DNA of 64,000 nt, from the NCBI GenBank assembly GCA_937921035.1, contig CALEUL010000060.1, positions 62,001 to 126,000 of the forward strand. The letters run 5' to 3'. Every line of letters begins with the position of its first letter. The stretch's first letter is position 1. Shown piece by piece: positions 48,159 to 56,945 of this stretch. The notes below the pieces were generated by a model. It saw nothing but the letters and a program-made list of their open reading frames with translations, did no database searches and was not told the origin of the DNA. The DNA is from an uncultured Porphyromonadaceae bacterium. Its GTDB lineage: Bacteria > Bacteroidota > Bacteroidia > Bacteroidales > Muribaculaceae. Made by a program: the position numbers and the translations under genes.

Positions 48159-48971
48159 TTAGCGTTTGAAAGGATCGCCCTTGGGAGAGCGGCTTGCAAT
48201 CCAACGGAGAGCGTTGACAATAAGAAGATTCTGGGTTGCGTCGCTGAACTCGCGGTCGCCGTGGCCAAAATTCATATAAATCATTCTGTAATTGCGGTTT
48301 GTCCACACTACGGGATATTCACCGAAGCTCACCACATCCTTTATACCCAGAGGGAAATTCTTAGGAGAGACAGACAGAAGGACATCCACATTATCGCGGG
48401 TGTCGGGAGCCTCGTTCCACATATACCACTCGTTCTTCGGAGCCACAAAACTTACGGGCAGATTCTTGGTTACGGGATGGTTGGTAAGGTTCACATCCAA
48501 CAGTGCGGGCTGAGGCGGCCAGTTGTTGCACAGGAAAGTACCGCAGCCAAGAAATTCGTTGAACCACGGCCATTTTGTACCCTGGTCGTTATATCCCGAG
48601 GCATGGAAGCCAATCCAGCCGCCGCCGTTCTCCATATACTTCTCGAAAGCCTCGCGCTCGCCCTTGGAGCCGGGAGCTGTGTTTACGGCTATAACGACAT
48701 CGTAGCCCGAGAGCCTGTCGTAGTCGCAGCCGGCGAAATCGGTGTTGATATCGAGGATAAAGCCGTCGCCCACGGTCAGGTCCTTAAAAAATTCCACGGC
48801 CTGCTCGCCGAACTCCACATGTGCTGGTTCGGCAGTCTTGCTATAGCAAAGCAGTGCCTTGAAACGCGGAGCCTTGGCATAGTTGCCCGGATAACCTGAC
48901 TGGGCCGACATAGAAACGGCCCCGATAAGAGCTAAGAAAAAGAAAAATGTACGGAATAATGACTGTTTCAT
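48159..48971 (-). CDS. Secreted ThuA-like (class I amidotransferase-fold) protein
   Basis: A 270-residue exported protein; signal peptide about 1-23 (SMSAQ). The rest is one ThuA domain: FKALLCYSKTAEPAH, YDVVIAVNTAPG, GGGWIGFHASGYND, HPVTKNLPVSF-x-KNEWYMW, YPVVWTNRNYRMIYMNFGHGDRE. ThuA proteins have a glutamine-amidotransferase-like fold; reported roles involve sugar oxidation or hydrolysis and are poorly defined. A similar domain is fused to the nearby GH18 (60480-62201). It begins the enzyme section of the PUL, after an internal terminator-like hairpin, and is followed at once by GH9. Confidence 0.85.
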   Translation of the reverse strand: MKQSLFRTFFFFLALIGAVSMSAQSGYPGNYAKAPRFKALLCYSKTAEPAHVEFGEQAVEFFKDLTVGDGFILDINTDFAGCDYDRLSGYDVVIAVNTAPGSKGEREAFEKYMENGGGWIGFHASGYNDQGTKWPWFNEFLGCGTFLCNNWPPQPALLDVNLTNHPVTKNLPVSFVAPKNEWYMWNEAPDTRDNVDVLLSVSPKNFPLGIKDVVSFGEYPVVWTNRNYRMIYMNFGHGDREFSDATQNLLIVNALRWIASRSPKGDPFKR

Positions 48972-48994
48972 GTAGTAGATTTCTTTATTTTAAT

Positions 48995-49041
48995 AAAAAA
49001 CGGCTCCACGCCTGCGGTTATTGCGCAGAGCCTGGAGCCGT
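48995..49041 (-). terminator. Terminator-like hairpin inside the PUL operon
   Basis: On the minus strand ACGGCTCCA and TGGAGCCGT (49033-49041 and 49000-49008) form a perfect 9-bp stem with an inner CTGCG/CGCAG stem, followed by six Ts. It lies 9 bp after the glycan-binding protein gene and before the enzyme genes, and would lower enzyme transcript relative to SusCD. Confidence 0.75.
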
Positions 49042-49049
49042 TGTCAGAA

Positions 49050-50402
49050 TCAGAAAGTCTTGATTTGAATCTTTGTGATTGTAATGTCGCCGCCGATAAT
49101 AAGAGCGGTTTCGGTGCCGTTCATCGTGGCAGCCATGCCTTCCGAGATTTCGAATTCAAGGAAGTCCTCGCCTGCGGCAAGTGTGATGTTGTTGGGGCTC
49201 TCACCGCCGTCGCGGATGAATGGAGCACCCCACCAGCCGTCGCAGAGACAGAAGGTCCAGGGATTGTCATGATGGGTGAAAGTGAACTTGATAGTCTGGC
49301 CTGCTTCAGGCGTAATGGCCGAAAGATTAAGTTCCGAGGCAGGAAGATACCACCACCAGCCGGTAGTGTATTCGCCCGACCACAGGGTAGGATACTCACG
49401 GAAGATTTCAATCTTCTTAAGCGTATAGTTACCGCCGCCAATGATAATACCGGCGCCGCTCTTGAAGGTATCTACCATGCCCTGCGAGATGGGGAACTCG
49501 AGCTCGGTTGTACCGGCTTCTACCCATTTCGAGTTTTCGCCTGTGCCGCTCACATCGGGCTGGCCCCAGTTGGCGTCGCATACGCATACACTGGCGCCGT
49601 CGGGATTGTCGAAGGTAAGGCGCATCATCAGGCCTTCGCGGAGCGATATGCCCTCAAGATTGAACTGATCGGTTCCCATATACTGCCAGTTGGCCCAGTC
49701 GTAGATGTAGACATCACCTTCCCATACAGCATAGTAGCCTTCGCCCTGAGCTTCGGATCCGCCGCCGGAAATCTTGTCGGAGAGTGTTACCTCGGGGAGC
49801 ACATACTTTTTGCCGCTGCAGTCCTCTATGGTAATTGCGGCCGGACCGGCGGCAATTCCCATAGGAGAATAGATATACAGGGCACTTGTGGATTTACGCT
49901 TGAAATACTGAGCGTCCACAGCTATCTGATTACCGTCGGCACCGGGGAAATATGCCTTGGTAATGAATTCGAGGTCGGTGCCGTATACCTCCAGACATTC
50001 ATTAATCTTTATCTCGGCATCTACGGGAGCTACACGCACGGGGACGGGAGAGCCAACGCTAAGCGAATATGCGGAATATGCAGTTTCTCCCTCAGCCTCT
50101 ACCGACAAAGCACCTCCGTCGGCAGAAATGCCTGCTGGTGTAACAACTGTGATATAGCCGTTGCCAACCTTGGTAAGGTCTGTAACCCTGACGTCGCCGG
50201 GGAAAACAACTGCCGTGGCCTTCTCCAGGCCCGTACCGGTGATGGTAACTTCCTGGCCTTCCATTACCTTGACCGGAAGCACAGACTTCACCGCAAGCAC
50301 ATCGTTGGCGTCTACGATATCGTCGTCGTCGCACGAAGTCAGCGCCACGTTCGACAACAGGGCGAAACCTGCGGCCAGAAGATATAAACTATGTTTTTTC
50401 AT
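49050..50402 (-). CDS. Surface glycan-binding lipoprotein (SGBP/SusE-position)
   Basis: A 450-residue lipoprotein; lipobox LTSC with C24, followed directly by DDDD, the acidic surface-export signal of Bacteroidetes lipoproteins. Residues about 35-120 and 122-205 are IPT/TIG-type Ig-like domains (VMEGQEVTITGTGLEKATAVVFPG). Residues about 225-334 and 337-449 are two similar beta-sandwich modules, each with a CDxxWGxP segment, an EFxIS(Q/E)GM segment and a closing IIIGG...TKIxI strand; both have several Trp residues that could stack on sugars. It sits right after susD2, the classic place for a surface glycan-binding protein. Ligand unknown. Confidence 0.85.
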   Translation of the reverse strand: MKKHSLYLLAAGFALLSNVALTSCDDDDIVDANDVLAVKSVLPVKVMEGQEVTITGTGLEKATAVVFPGDVRVTDLTKVGNGYITVVTPAGISADGGALSVEAEGETAYSAYSLSVGSPVPVRVAPVDAEIKINECLEVYGTDLEFITKAYFPGADGNQIAVDAQYFKRKSTSALYIYSPMGIAAGPAAITIEDCSGKKYVLPEVTLSDKISGGGSEAQGEGYYAVWEGDVYIYDWANWQYMGTDQFNLEGISLREGLMMRLTFDNPDGASVCVCDANWGQPDVSGTGENSKWVEAGTTELEFPISQGMVDTFKSGAGIIIGGGNYTLKKIEIFREYPTLWSGEYTTGWWWYLPASELNLSAITPEAGQTIKFTFTHHDNPWTFCLCDGWWGAPFIRDGGESPNNITLAAGEDFLEFEISEGMAATMNGTETALIIGGDITITKIQIKTF

Positions 50403-50438
50403 AAATCTAAATCGTTTGTAAATTCGTTGAATCTGTTA

Positions 50439-52133
50439 TTACCAGCCTGGGTTCTGCGTCAGATTGGGGTTCTTCTGACGTTCGGTCTGGGGAATGGGGT
50501 ACAGGTAGTACTTGTCATCCCACTGGCGTGCTTTATTCACACGGTTGAGTACGACATTTCCATCGCTGTCCAGCTCCATGTCGGCCACAGCGACGGCCGA
50601 GAAGAAGCGTGCGCCCATTTTCCATCGGCGTACATCCCAGAAGCGATGTCCTTCGAAAGCAAGCTCTACCATACGCTCGCGCATGTAACGTTCCTCAAAA
50701 CCATCGTTGCCGTGGAACTCGGGCATCGCGATGTCTGGACGGGTACGCAGTACGTTGATAGCGTCGTTTGCCGACATTCCGAACTCACCTGCCGCGTCGG
50801 CATTGCCGTAGTAGTTGTACACCGCTTCGGCATAATTCAGATAAACCTCGGCCAGGCGCATCACAATCCAGTTGTGGCGGGTACTGGTGGCGTTGTTGGC
50901 TGTTGTTACGCAGGTGCCGTCAACAAACTTCTTCAGGTAGTAGCCTGTGGGAGTGGCGCCGTACTTGGGAGCGCCGTTGAAGCCACCTTTGTACGTTTCA
51001 ATCGAAATCTGCTGTGCGGTGTTGGAAGGCCAAAGGTCGCCATTCTTCACCACGGTAAGCTCGAAACGGGGGTCGAGACCGTCGTAGGGATTCTCGGTGG
51101 TAACATTCACATTGCCGGGATGCTTTTCTTTGAATGTCTTGCCGTCGGTCTGATACTCGTATGCGTCCACAAGCGCCTGGGTGGGACAGTTGCCGGAATT
51201 GCCGCCTTCAACACCCACAGGGTAGTTGTTGCGCTCGAAGCCGTTGCTTGCCTGGGTACCAAGGACAAAGATAAATTCGGGGTTGGTGAAAGTGTCGTGT
51301 CCCCACAGACCGGCATATTCGCTGAGTTTATAGCCCCACACGCCGGCATTGTCGATAATAGCCTTGCTTGCGGCGGCAGCCTCTTTCCACAGTTCCTTGT
51401 CGTTGTCGGTATTGAACAACGGCGATGCAAAGTAGAGAAGTGCGCGGGCTTTCAGTGCAAGGGCTGCGCCACGGGTGGCACGACCGATTTCCTGACCGGG
51501 AATATCATTGTACGACACAGGAAGATATTCAGCCACGGCATCACATTCGTCGATAATGAAGCGGAATACTTCTTTTGCCGGTGTGCGGCTAACGCTGTTG
51601 GCCTGTGCGTTAGTAAGCGCAGTGGTTACCAATGGCACATCGCCGTAGGCACGGACAAGCTCGAAATAGAAGAAAGCACGCAGAAAACGGAGTTCATAAG
51701 GGAACAGTTCGAACTGCTGCACCATGTTCTGGTAATCGGGATCATATTCGTACTCCGATAGGTCGATTTTATCTATGCGCTCCAGATACATGTGTACTTG
51801 TGTGATGGCGCGGTAGGCCACATTCCATGTGTTCGCAAACGGAACTGAGGGTGTCCAGCCGCCGTTGAAGTACTTGTGGATGTCGGAGTAGGACATGGCG
51901 AACTCAGCCTCGTCGGAAGCACTGGCAATCATGGCGCCGGAACCGTAAAGGTCATCCTTGAATTCGCTGGGCATCTGTGCATACACATCGTACACCAGGT
52001 TCTTCACGCCGTTGATGGGGCTGTTGTATGTCCAGTCCTCGTCGCGGCTCGATGCTTCGTTGTAGTTCAGGTCGGCGCAACCGGCAAAGGCGACTGCCGC
52101 CAGACCTATGAGAGCATATTTTATCTTGTTCAT
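50439..52133 (-). CDS. SusD-family surface glycan-binding lipoprotein (second pair)
   Basis: A 564-residue lipoprotein (lipobox AFAGC, C19). It has the SusD layout: an N-terminal SusD-like region, TPR helices (YELRFLRAFFYFELVRAYGDVPLVT) and a C-terminal RagB/SusD domain (YLNYAEAVYNYYG, MRERMVELAFEGHRFWDVRRW) ending ERQKNPNLTQNPGW. It forms the lid over its partner SusC barrel (susC2, 16 bp upstream) and captures oligosaccharide at the surface. Confidence 0.95.
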   Translation of the reverse strand: MNKIKYALIGLAAVAFAGCADLNYNEASSRDEDWTYNSPINGVKNLVYDVYAQMPSEFKDDLYGSGAMIASASDEAEFAMSYSDIHKYFNGGWTPSVPFANTWNVAYRAITQVHMYLERIDKIDLSEYEYDPDYQNMVQQFELFPYELRFLRAFFYFELVRAYGDVPLVTTALTNAQANSVSRTPAKEVFRFIIDECDAVAEYLPVSYNDIPGQEIGRATRGAALALKARALLYFASPLFNTDNDKELWKEAAAASKAIIDNAGVWGYKLSEYAGLWGHDTFTNPEFIFVLGTQASNGFERNNYPVGVEGGNSGNCPTQALVDAYEYQTDGKTFKEKHPGNVNVTTENPYDGLDPRFELTVVKNGDLWPSNTAQQISIETYKGGFNGAPKYGATPTGYYLKKFVDGTCVTTANNATSTRHNWIVMRLAEVYLNYAEAVYNYYGNADAAGEFGMSANDAINVLRTRPDIAMPEFHGNDGFEERYMRERMVELAFEGHRFWDVRRWKMGARFFSAVAVADMELDSDGNVVLNRVNKARQWDDKYYLYPIPQTERQKNPNLTQNPGW

Positions 52134-52149
52134 AACTATTTTTCTTGGA

Positions 52150-54927
52150 TTAGAATGTTAATGTTACGCCTACGTTCACACCCTTGAATTCGGGATATGC
52201 GGTGGAAAGGACCTCGGCATCCATAGCGTCCACATTGTCGAAGGAAAGGAGATTCTCACCCTGGACGAACACTCTTGCATCGGAAAGCCAGAGATGCGAG
52301 AGCAGGCTGGCGGGCAGTTTGTAATACACCTCGCAATTGCGCATTTTCAGGAAGTGGACAGATTTATACCAGATGTCGCTTCTCTGCTGGTTATTGTTGT
52401 TGTCCTGTGTTGTTAGGCGGGGATAAAGTGCGTTTTCGCCTGCCACGTCCCAGCAGTTGTTGTAGTAGTCCACCGACAGGTTGCCGTTGTTTACCATGCC
52501 TCCCCAGATGGCGTCTGGGAGACGTTTAATATAATTGCCGGTGCCCTGGAACCAGGCATTGATACCGAAGCCCTTGTATTCCACGCCGATATTGAAAGCG
52601 TAGTTGAGTTCGGGGATTTCGGTGCTGCCGCCGAGGCTGGTAACGTCGAACTGGTTGATTACCTTGTCGCCGTTGAGGTCGAGGTACTTGATATCACCTG
52701 CGCTCACCGACGAGAATTCCTGACGGAAGGAGGCGTCGACATCGGCCTGGTCCTTAAAGAATCCGGCGTTTTTGAGACCCCAGGCCTCATTTACGCGGTG
52801 GCCCACAGGATCGCTGAGGGGATATGTGGGAGTGCCGATATACTTGAGAACTTTGTTGCGGCTCCAGGCCACGCTCGCACCGGCGTTGACGCTGAGGTCG
52901 GCATTGATTTTCTTTGCGTACTTGACGCCGAGTTCGAAGCCGTAGCTCTCTACCTCGCCGACGTCGCTGTACGACGACTGGATACCTACAACCGCAGAGT
53001 TCTCGTTGGAAGCGGAAAGCATGATGTGGCTGCGGCGCTGATAGAAGCCGTCCAGAGAAACGTCAAGCGAATTGGCCACGCGGATGTCGGTACCGAGGTT
53101 GACGCTCTTGGATGTCTCCTGCGAGAAGTCGGTTGTCGGGAAGGCGCCGAGCGACGCACCCCAGGTGGCACTGTAGTTGTTGCCTATGATCACATAGCCG
53201 TGCGATGCGTCCCATGTGGGGAGCCACATGCCGTAGGTGGGCATGTAATCGGTGTGCTGTATGGCACCCGAAGCACGCAGCTTGCCGTAGTTAAGGAAGC
53301 CGTCGGCGTTGTTCGCATAAATCCAGCCTAACGATAGTGTCGGAGAGAACGACCACTTGGAAGGATAGGAACGGTTGGAGCCGTTGCCTGCAAGAACAAG
53401 GTCGCCCATGAAACGGTTCATGAAATCGTAGTGGAATATACCCATCACGTTCTGGCGATAGAAAGTGTTGCCGCGGCCGTCGGTGCTTTCGCCCTTGCTG
53501 TTGTATACAACGGCGGCGTCGAAGTGATCGGTGCCGAAGAACGAATGCTTGTAGTTGACGCCGATAGCGCCACGGGCATTCCACCACTGCGAATCATCCC
53601 ATTTGCTGAAAGTGAGGTCGTTCTGCTTATCGCCGAAAGTAGTCGTTACCACACTGTTCTTATCGCCGATAGCTCCGCTGTAGCGTTCGTAGCCGTACTG
53701 GTGCGACTTATGCGAGTTTTCTACAATTATAGACGAGTTGGCATATCCGGCGCTGATGAACAGGCTGAGACCTTTTACCCAGAAATCGAGACGCTGCGTG
53801 AGCTTGCCGTCGACCCACAGCTGACGCTGATGGGTTTTGCGGAAACCGGATTCCTGGATTTTTGCAGCCGGGTTGGCGTCGCCGAAAGCCTCGTTACCAC
53901 CCCAGATGCCGGCAGAAGTCTTGTAGGGAAATGCACTCGCGGGAGTACTGTATATTGCATTTACAACACCGTCGGCACTGATATCGGAGGGGCGCTTGGT
54001 CTCCTGGAACATACCGAACAGGTTCACGGACATTTCGGTGCTGCTGGTGATATTGAAATCCAGATTGGTGCGTATATTTGCCTTGGACTGGCGCAGCTGG
54101 GCGTTATAATCGCTTTGCTTTGCGTCCTTGAGGGCGCCGCGGGCATCTACAAAGTCGATATTGGTATAATATTTCACTTTGTCGGTACCTCCATACACGG
54201 ATACGTAGGCATGGTCTTCCTCGGCGGTGTTCTTGAAAGTGAGGTCGCGCCAGTTCAGATTAGGATAGAAATACGGGTCGCTGCCGTCCTTGAAGAGGTT
54301 AAGCTCCTGATCGGTGTAGGCGGCGTAAAGACCATCGTTGCGGCGTGCCCTGTTGAGCGAGCTTGCATATACATAGCCGTCTACCATGTCGGCGAATTCG
54401 GGATCGAAACTGAACTTGTGGCTGTAATCCACCTTCACGCGCGTTTTGCCAAGGCTGCCGCGCTTGGTTTTTACAAGAATGGCGCCGTTAACGCCTTCAT
54501 GGCCCAGAAGTGCCGTCGCAGCTGCATCCTTAAGCACTGTAACGCTCTCCACTTCCTCCACGCTGAGGCGGTCGATGGGGCGTTCATAACCGTCGACAAG
54601 AATAAGGATGCTCTTGTCGTTAAGTGTGTGGTAGCCACGGATATTCATAGACGCGCCTTTGTTCTCGTCGGCGGTGAAACCGCCCTGCGAGAGGGCCGTG
54701 AGACCGGGCAGACGTCCATATAGAGCCTGGGCAAGGTTTGTCGCCGAGGTCTGCTGCAATTCTTCGCCCGTGATTGTGGTTGCGGCGGCGGTGCTGAAGA
54801 AATTGCTTATCTCCACGCCATAACCCAGATCGTAGGCATCTGCATTCTTATCGTTGAGTGTAACTTGCGCGCCGGCCGTCAGGGAAGCCGCTGCGGTGGC
54901 AAGCACCAACATTCTATTTATATTCAT
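52150..54927 (-). CDS. SusC-family TonB-dependent transporter, short N-terminus (second pair)
   Basis: A 925-residue outer-membrane TonB-dependent transporter; signal peptide about 1-20. It lacks the carboxypeptidase-regulatory-like domain: the mature protein runs quickly into DLGYGVEISNFF, which aligns with the TonB-box region, then the plug (MNIRGYHTLNDKSILILVDGYERP, VTVLKDAAATALLGHEGVNGAILV) and a 22-strand barrel ending in an aromatic (VGVTLTF). It imports glycan fragments with SusD2 (16 bp downstream). Diverged from susC1 rather than a recent copy. Confidence 0.93.
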   Translation of the reverse strand: MNINRMLVLATAAASLTAGAQVTLNDKNADAYDLGYGVEISNFFSTAAATTITGEELQQTSATNLAQALYGRLPGLTALSQGGFTADENKGASMNIRGYHTLNDKSILILVDGYERPIDRLSVEEVESVTVLKDAAATALLGHEGVNGAILVKTKRGSLGKTRVKVDYSHKFSFDPEFADMVDGYVYASSLNRARRNDGLYAAYTDQELNLFKDGSDPYFYPNLNWRDLTFKNTAEEDHAYVSVYGGTDKVKYYTNIDFVDARGALKDAKQSDYNAQLRQSKANIRTNLDFNITSSTEMSVNLFGMFQETKRPSDISADGVVNAIYSTPASAFPYKTSAGIWGGNEAFGDANPAAKIQESGFRKTHQRQLWVDGKLTQRLDFWVKGLSLFISAGYANSSIIVENSHKSHQYGYERYSGAIGDKNSVVTTTFGDKQNDLTFSKWDDSQWWNARGAIGVNYKHSFFGTDHFDAAVVYNSKGESTDGRGNTFYRQNVMGIFHYDFMNRFMGDLVLAGNGSNRSYPSKWSFSPTLSLGWIYANNADGFLNYGKLRASGAIQHTDYMPTYGMWLPTWDASHGYVIIGNNYSATWGASLGAFPTTDFSQETSKSVNLGTDIRVANSLDVSLDGFYQRRSHIMLSASNENSAVVGIQSSYSDVGEVESYGFELGVKYAKKINADLSVNAGASVAWSRNKVLKYIGTPTYPLSDPVGHRVNEAWGLKNAGFFKDQADVDASFRQEFSSVSAGDIKYLDLNGDKVINQFDVTSLGGSTEIPELNYAFNIGVEYKGFGINAWFQGTGNYIKRLPDAIWGGMVNNGNLSVDYYNNCWDVAGENALYPRLTTQDNNNNQQRSDIWYKSVHFLKMRNCEVYYKLPASLLSHLWLSDARVFVQGENLLSFDNVDAMDAEVLSTAYPEFKGVNVGVTLTF

Positions 54928-54963
54928 AATTTACAAATCTTACTGATGTTTAATAATCCGGGA

Positions 54964-56934
54964 TTACCAGCCGGGGTTCTGGTTAAGACCATAGCCCTTA
55001 TTGATTTCATCGCGCGAGATAGGCGAGAGATACCATTTGTCGCTCCACTTGCTCTGCTGGCCGTCGGTATCCCACCATACGCGGATATTGTTGGTGCAGG
55101 GAATCTTCTCGTAGATGCACGCGGGCCAGGGTTCACCGGGCTGCAGGCTTGTGTTGTTGTCGTAGTTCTCGGGGAGCATCTTGTTGCCGGAAGCATCCTT
55201 GCGCCACATGCGAAGCTGATGTACCTGCTTCTTGAAGATATCGGAGCGTTTGTAGCGTACCAGGTCATACCACCGGTGATCCTCGAAACCGAGTTCTACT
55301 GCACGCTCGCGCAGAAGCTGCTCTATAAAGTTGTCCTTGTTTGTAGTGAGGTTCAGCGAGGGATTCATAACCTCGATTTTGCCGAGACCTACACGTGCAC
55401 GCACCTTGTTCATTTCGTCGCATGCCTTGGCGAGGTTACCTGTCTGGGCAAGAGCCTCGGCGTAGCACAGATGAATGTCGGCCATGCGCAGGTAAGCATA
55501 GTTGGCTGGGTAATATCCGGCATAGCCGTTGTCGCGCAGATATTTGAATAGTTTCAGGCGTGTAGACCAGGGGTTATCGGTAACCTGAGCGATACCGAGC
55601 TGATCTATGTTGCCGCCTTCCCACATCTCGATGCTGGAAAGACCGCTGTACTGCTCTACAAGATTGTTGCGCGATACCACCATTGTCTCGTACAGACGCG
55701 GGTCGCGGTTGGCGAAGATATCGATGTTGTCCGGGTTGTTGGTGCCGAACACGTTATCGTAGGGGAAGTTACGACCGTCGGCCATACCGAACATTTCCAT
55801 ATACTCAAGAGTAAAGAGAGACATACCGAACTCGTCCATACCCTCTACGTTCCATTCACCGTTCCAGGGATTGTTGCCTGCGCCGGAGTGCACCTCTATA
55901 ACTTTCTCGCTGTTGCCGCGGAACCAGTAGGCGGCGCGATAGGCGTTGCAGTAGTCCTGCTCGGTAGTGCCTGTGGGCTGCACCAGGGCGAAGTAGTTGC
56001 CGTTTGCGGCGTTGGCCTTGAAGAAGTCCTCGCAGGCGCTCAGGGCCTTCTGCCACAATTCGGGCTTGTAACCGCCGGTCCATACCTGATGAATGTCCTG
56101 GTTATCCTCGTTGCGGGTAAACTCCATATAGGGCTTCTCGTTGTTGAACAGGGGCGAAGCCACGAAGTTCCACAGTTTTACGCGCAGACCGTAGGCCGAA
56201 CCCTTGGTGAGGCGCCCTGAGTTTGTTGCCTGATCCTGCACATAGAAAGGAAGGCCAGGCTCGTCGATAGCCTTCTGACAGAGCCCGTCGATGAATTCGG
56301 CAGTCTCCTCCACTGTCATACGTTTGCCGTCTACGATGTCGGCAGCCTCGTAGGCGCGGTCAACCTTGGGCAGACCGCCGAAATTGCGGAAAGCGTCGAG
56401 GTAGCGCGAGGCCATGATTACGTAAACCTCGCCGCGCAGCTGGCTCTTTTCTGTATCGCTCAGGTCGGGAACGCGGTCGATGTTCTCAACAAAAAGCCAG
56501 CCTTCGCGGATAGTGCGCCAGATACCTACACGGGCATTGCCGTCGCCGTTGGCGATGAACGGGAATTTGACGAAGCCGCCGTTGTCCTGGTCGGTTTCAG
56601 TGAGGTCGCCGCCGTAGTACTTGCCTAAGTTATGCCAGCCGCAGTACGACTGACAGATGTCCGTAAGAGCTTCGGGCGAGGAATACCATACGGCACCGGT
56701 GTATGTGAATGCGTTGTGCATTGCACCGTACATGTGCCATAGGAAACGCTTGGCATTGTCGCCTTTGGCAAAAATTGTGTCTATCGTTACATCCACACCG
56801 GGCTGCTTCTCCAGAAAACCGTCGCCGACGTTAATCTCGTCGACACACGAGCAGAGCGAGCCTAAACCAATCATGATGCCTGCGGCACCCATGAAAGCGG
56901 CGGTTCTTATTTTCAGTTTATGTATAAGATTCAT
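54964..56934 (-). CDS. SusD-family surface glycan-binding lipoprotein (first pair)
   Basis: A 656-residue lipoprotein with lipobox GSLCSC (C30). It is longer than SusD2 and has the TPR region (YVIMASRYLDAFRNFGGLPKV) and RagB/SusD domain (LRMADIHLCYAEALAQTG, LLRERAVELGFEDHRWYDLVRY), ending in RDEINKGYGLNQNPGW. Partner of susC1, 11 bp upstream; susC2 follows after 36 bp. Sequence differs clearly from SusD2, so the pairs probably bind different glycan parts or sizes. Confidence 0.95.
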   Translation of the reverse strand: MNLIHKLKIRTAAFMGAAGIMIGLGSLCSCVDEINVGDGFLEKQPGVDVTIDTIFAKGDNAKRFLWHMYGAMHNAFTYTGAVWYSSPEALTDICQSYCGWHNLGKYYGGDLTETDQDNGGFVKFPFIANGDGNARVGIWRTIREGWLFVENIDRVPDLSDTEKSQLRGEVYVIMASRYLDAFRNFGGLPKVDRAYEAADIVDGKRMTVEETAEFIDGLCQKAIDEPGLPFYVQDQATNSGRLTKGSAYGLRVKLWNFVASPLFNNEKPYMEFTRNEDNQDIHQVWTGGYKPELWQKALSACEDFFKANAANGNYFALVQPTGTTEQDYCNAYRAAYWFRGNSEKVIEVHSGAGNNPWNGEWNVEGMDEFGMSLFTLEYMEMFGMADGRNFPYDNVFGTNNPDNIDIFANRDPRLYETMVVSRNNLVEQYSGLSSIEMWEGGNIDQLGIAQVTDNPWSTRLKLFKYLRDNGYAGYYPANYAYLRMADIHLCYAEALAQTGNLAKACDEMNKVRARVGLGKIEVMNPSLNLTTNKDNFIEQLLRERAVELGFEDHRWYDLVRYKRSDIFKKQVHQLRMWRKDASGNKMLPENYDNNTSLQPGEPWPACIYEKIPCTNNIRVWWDTDGQQSKWSDKWYLSPISRDEINKGYGLNQNPGW

Positions 56935-56945
56935 TGTCAGGAATG

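Noticed and set aside
49041..50387. 448-codon open frame on the plus strand across the SGBP gene
   Set aside because: The minus-strand lipoprotein with lipobox and duplicated domains is the real gene.
53431..54723. 430-codon open frame on the plus strand across susC2
   Set aside because: Shadow of the SusC2 plug and barrel; no recognisable protein features.
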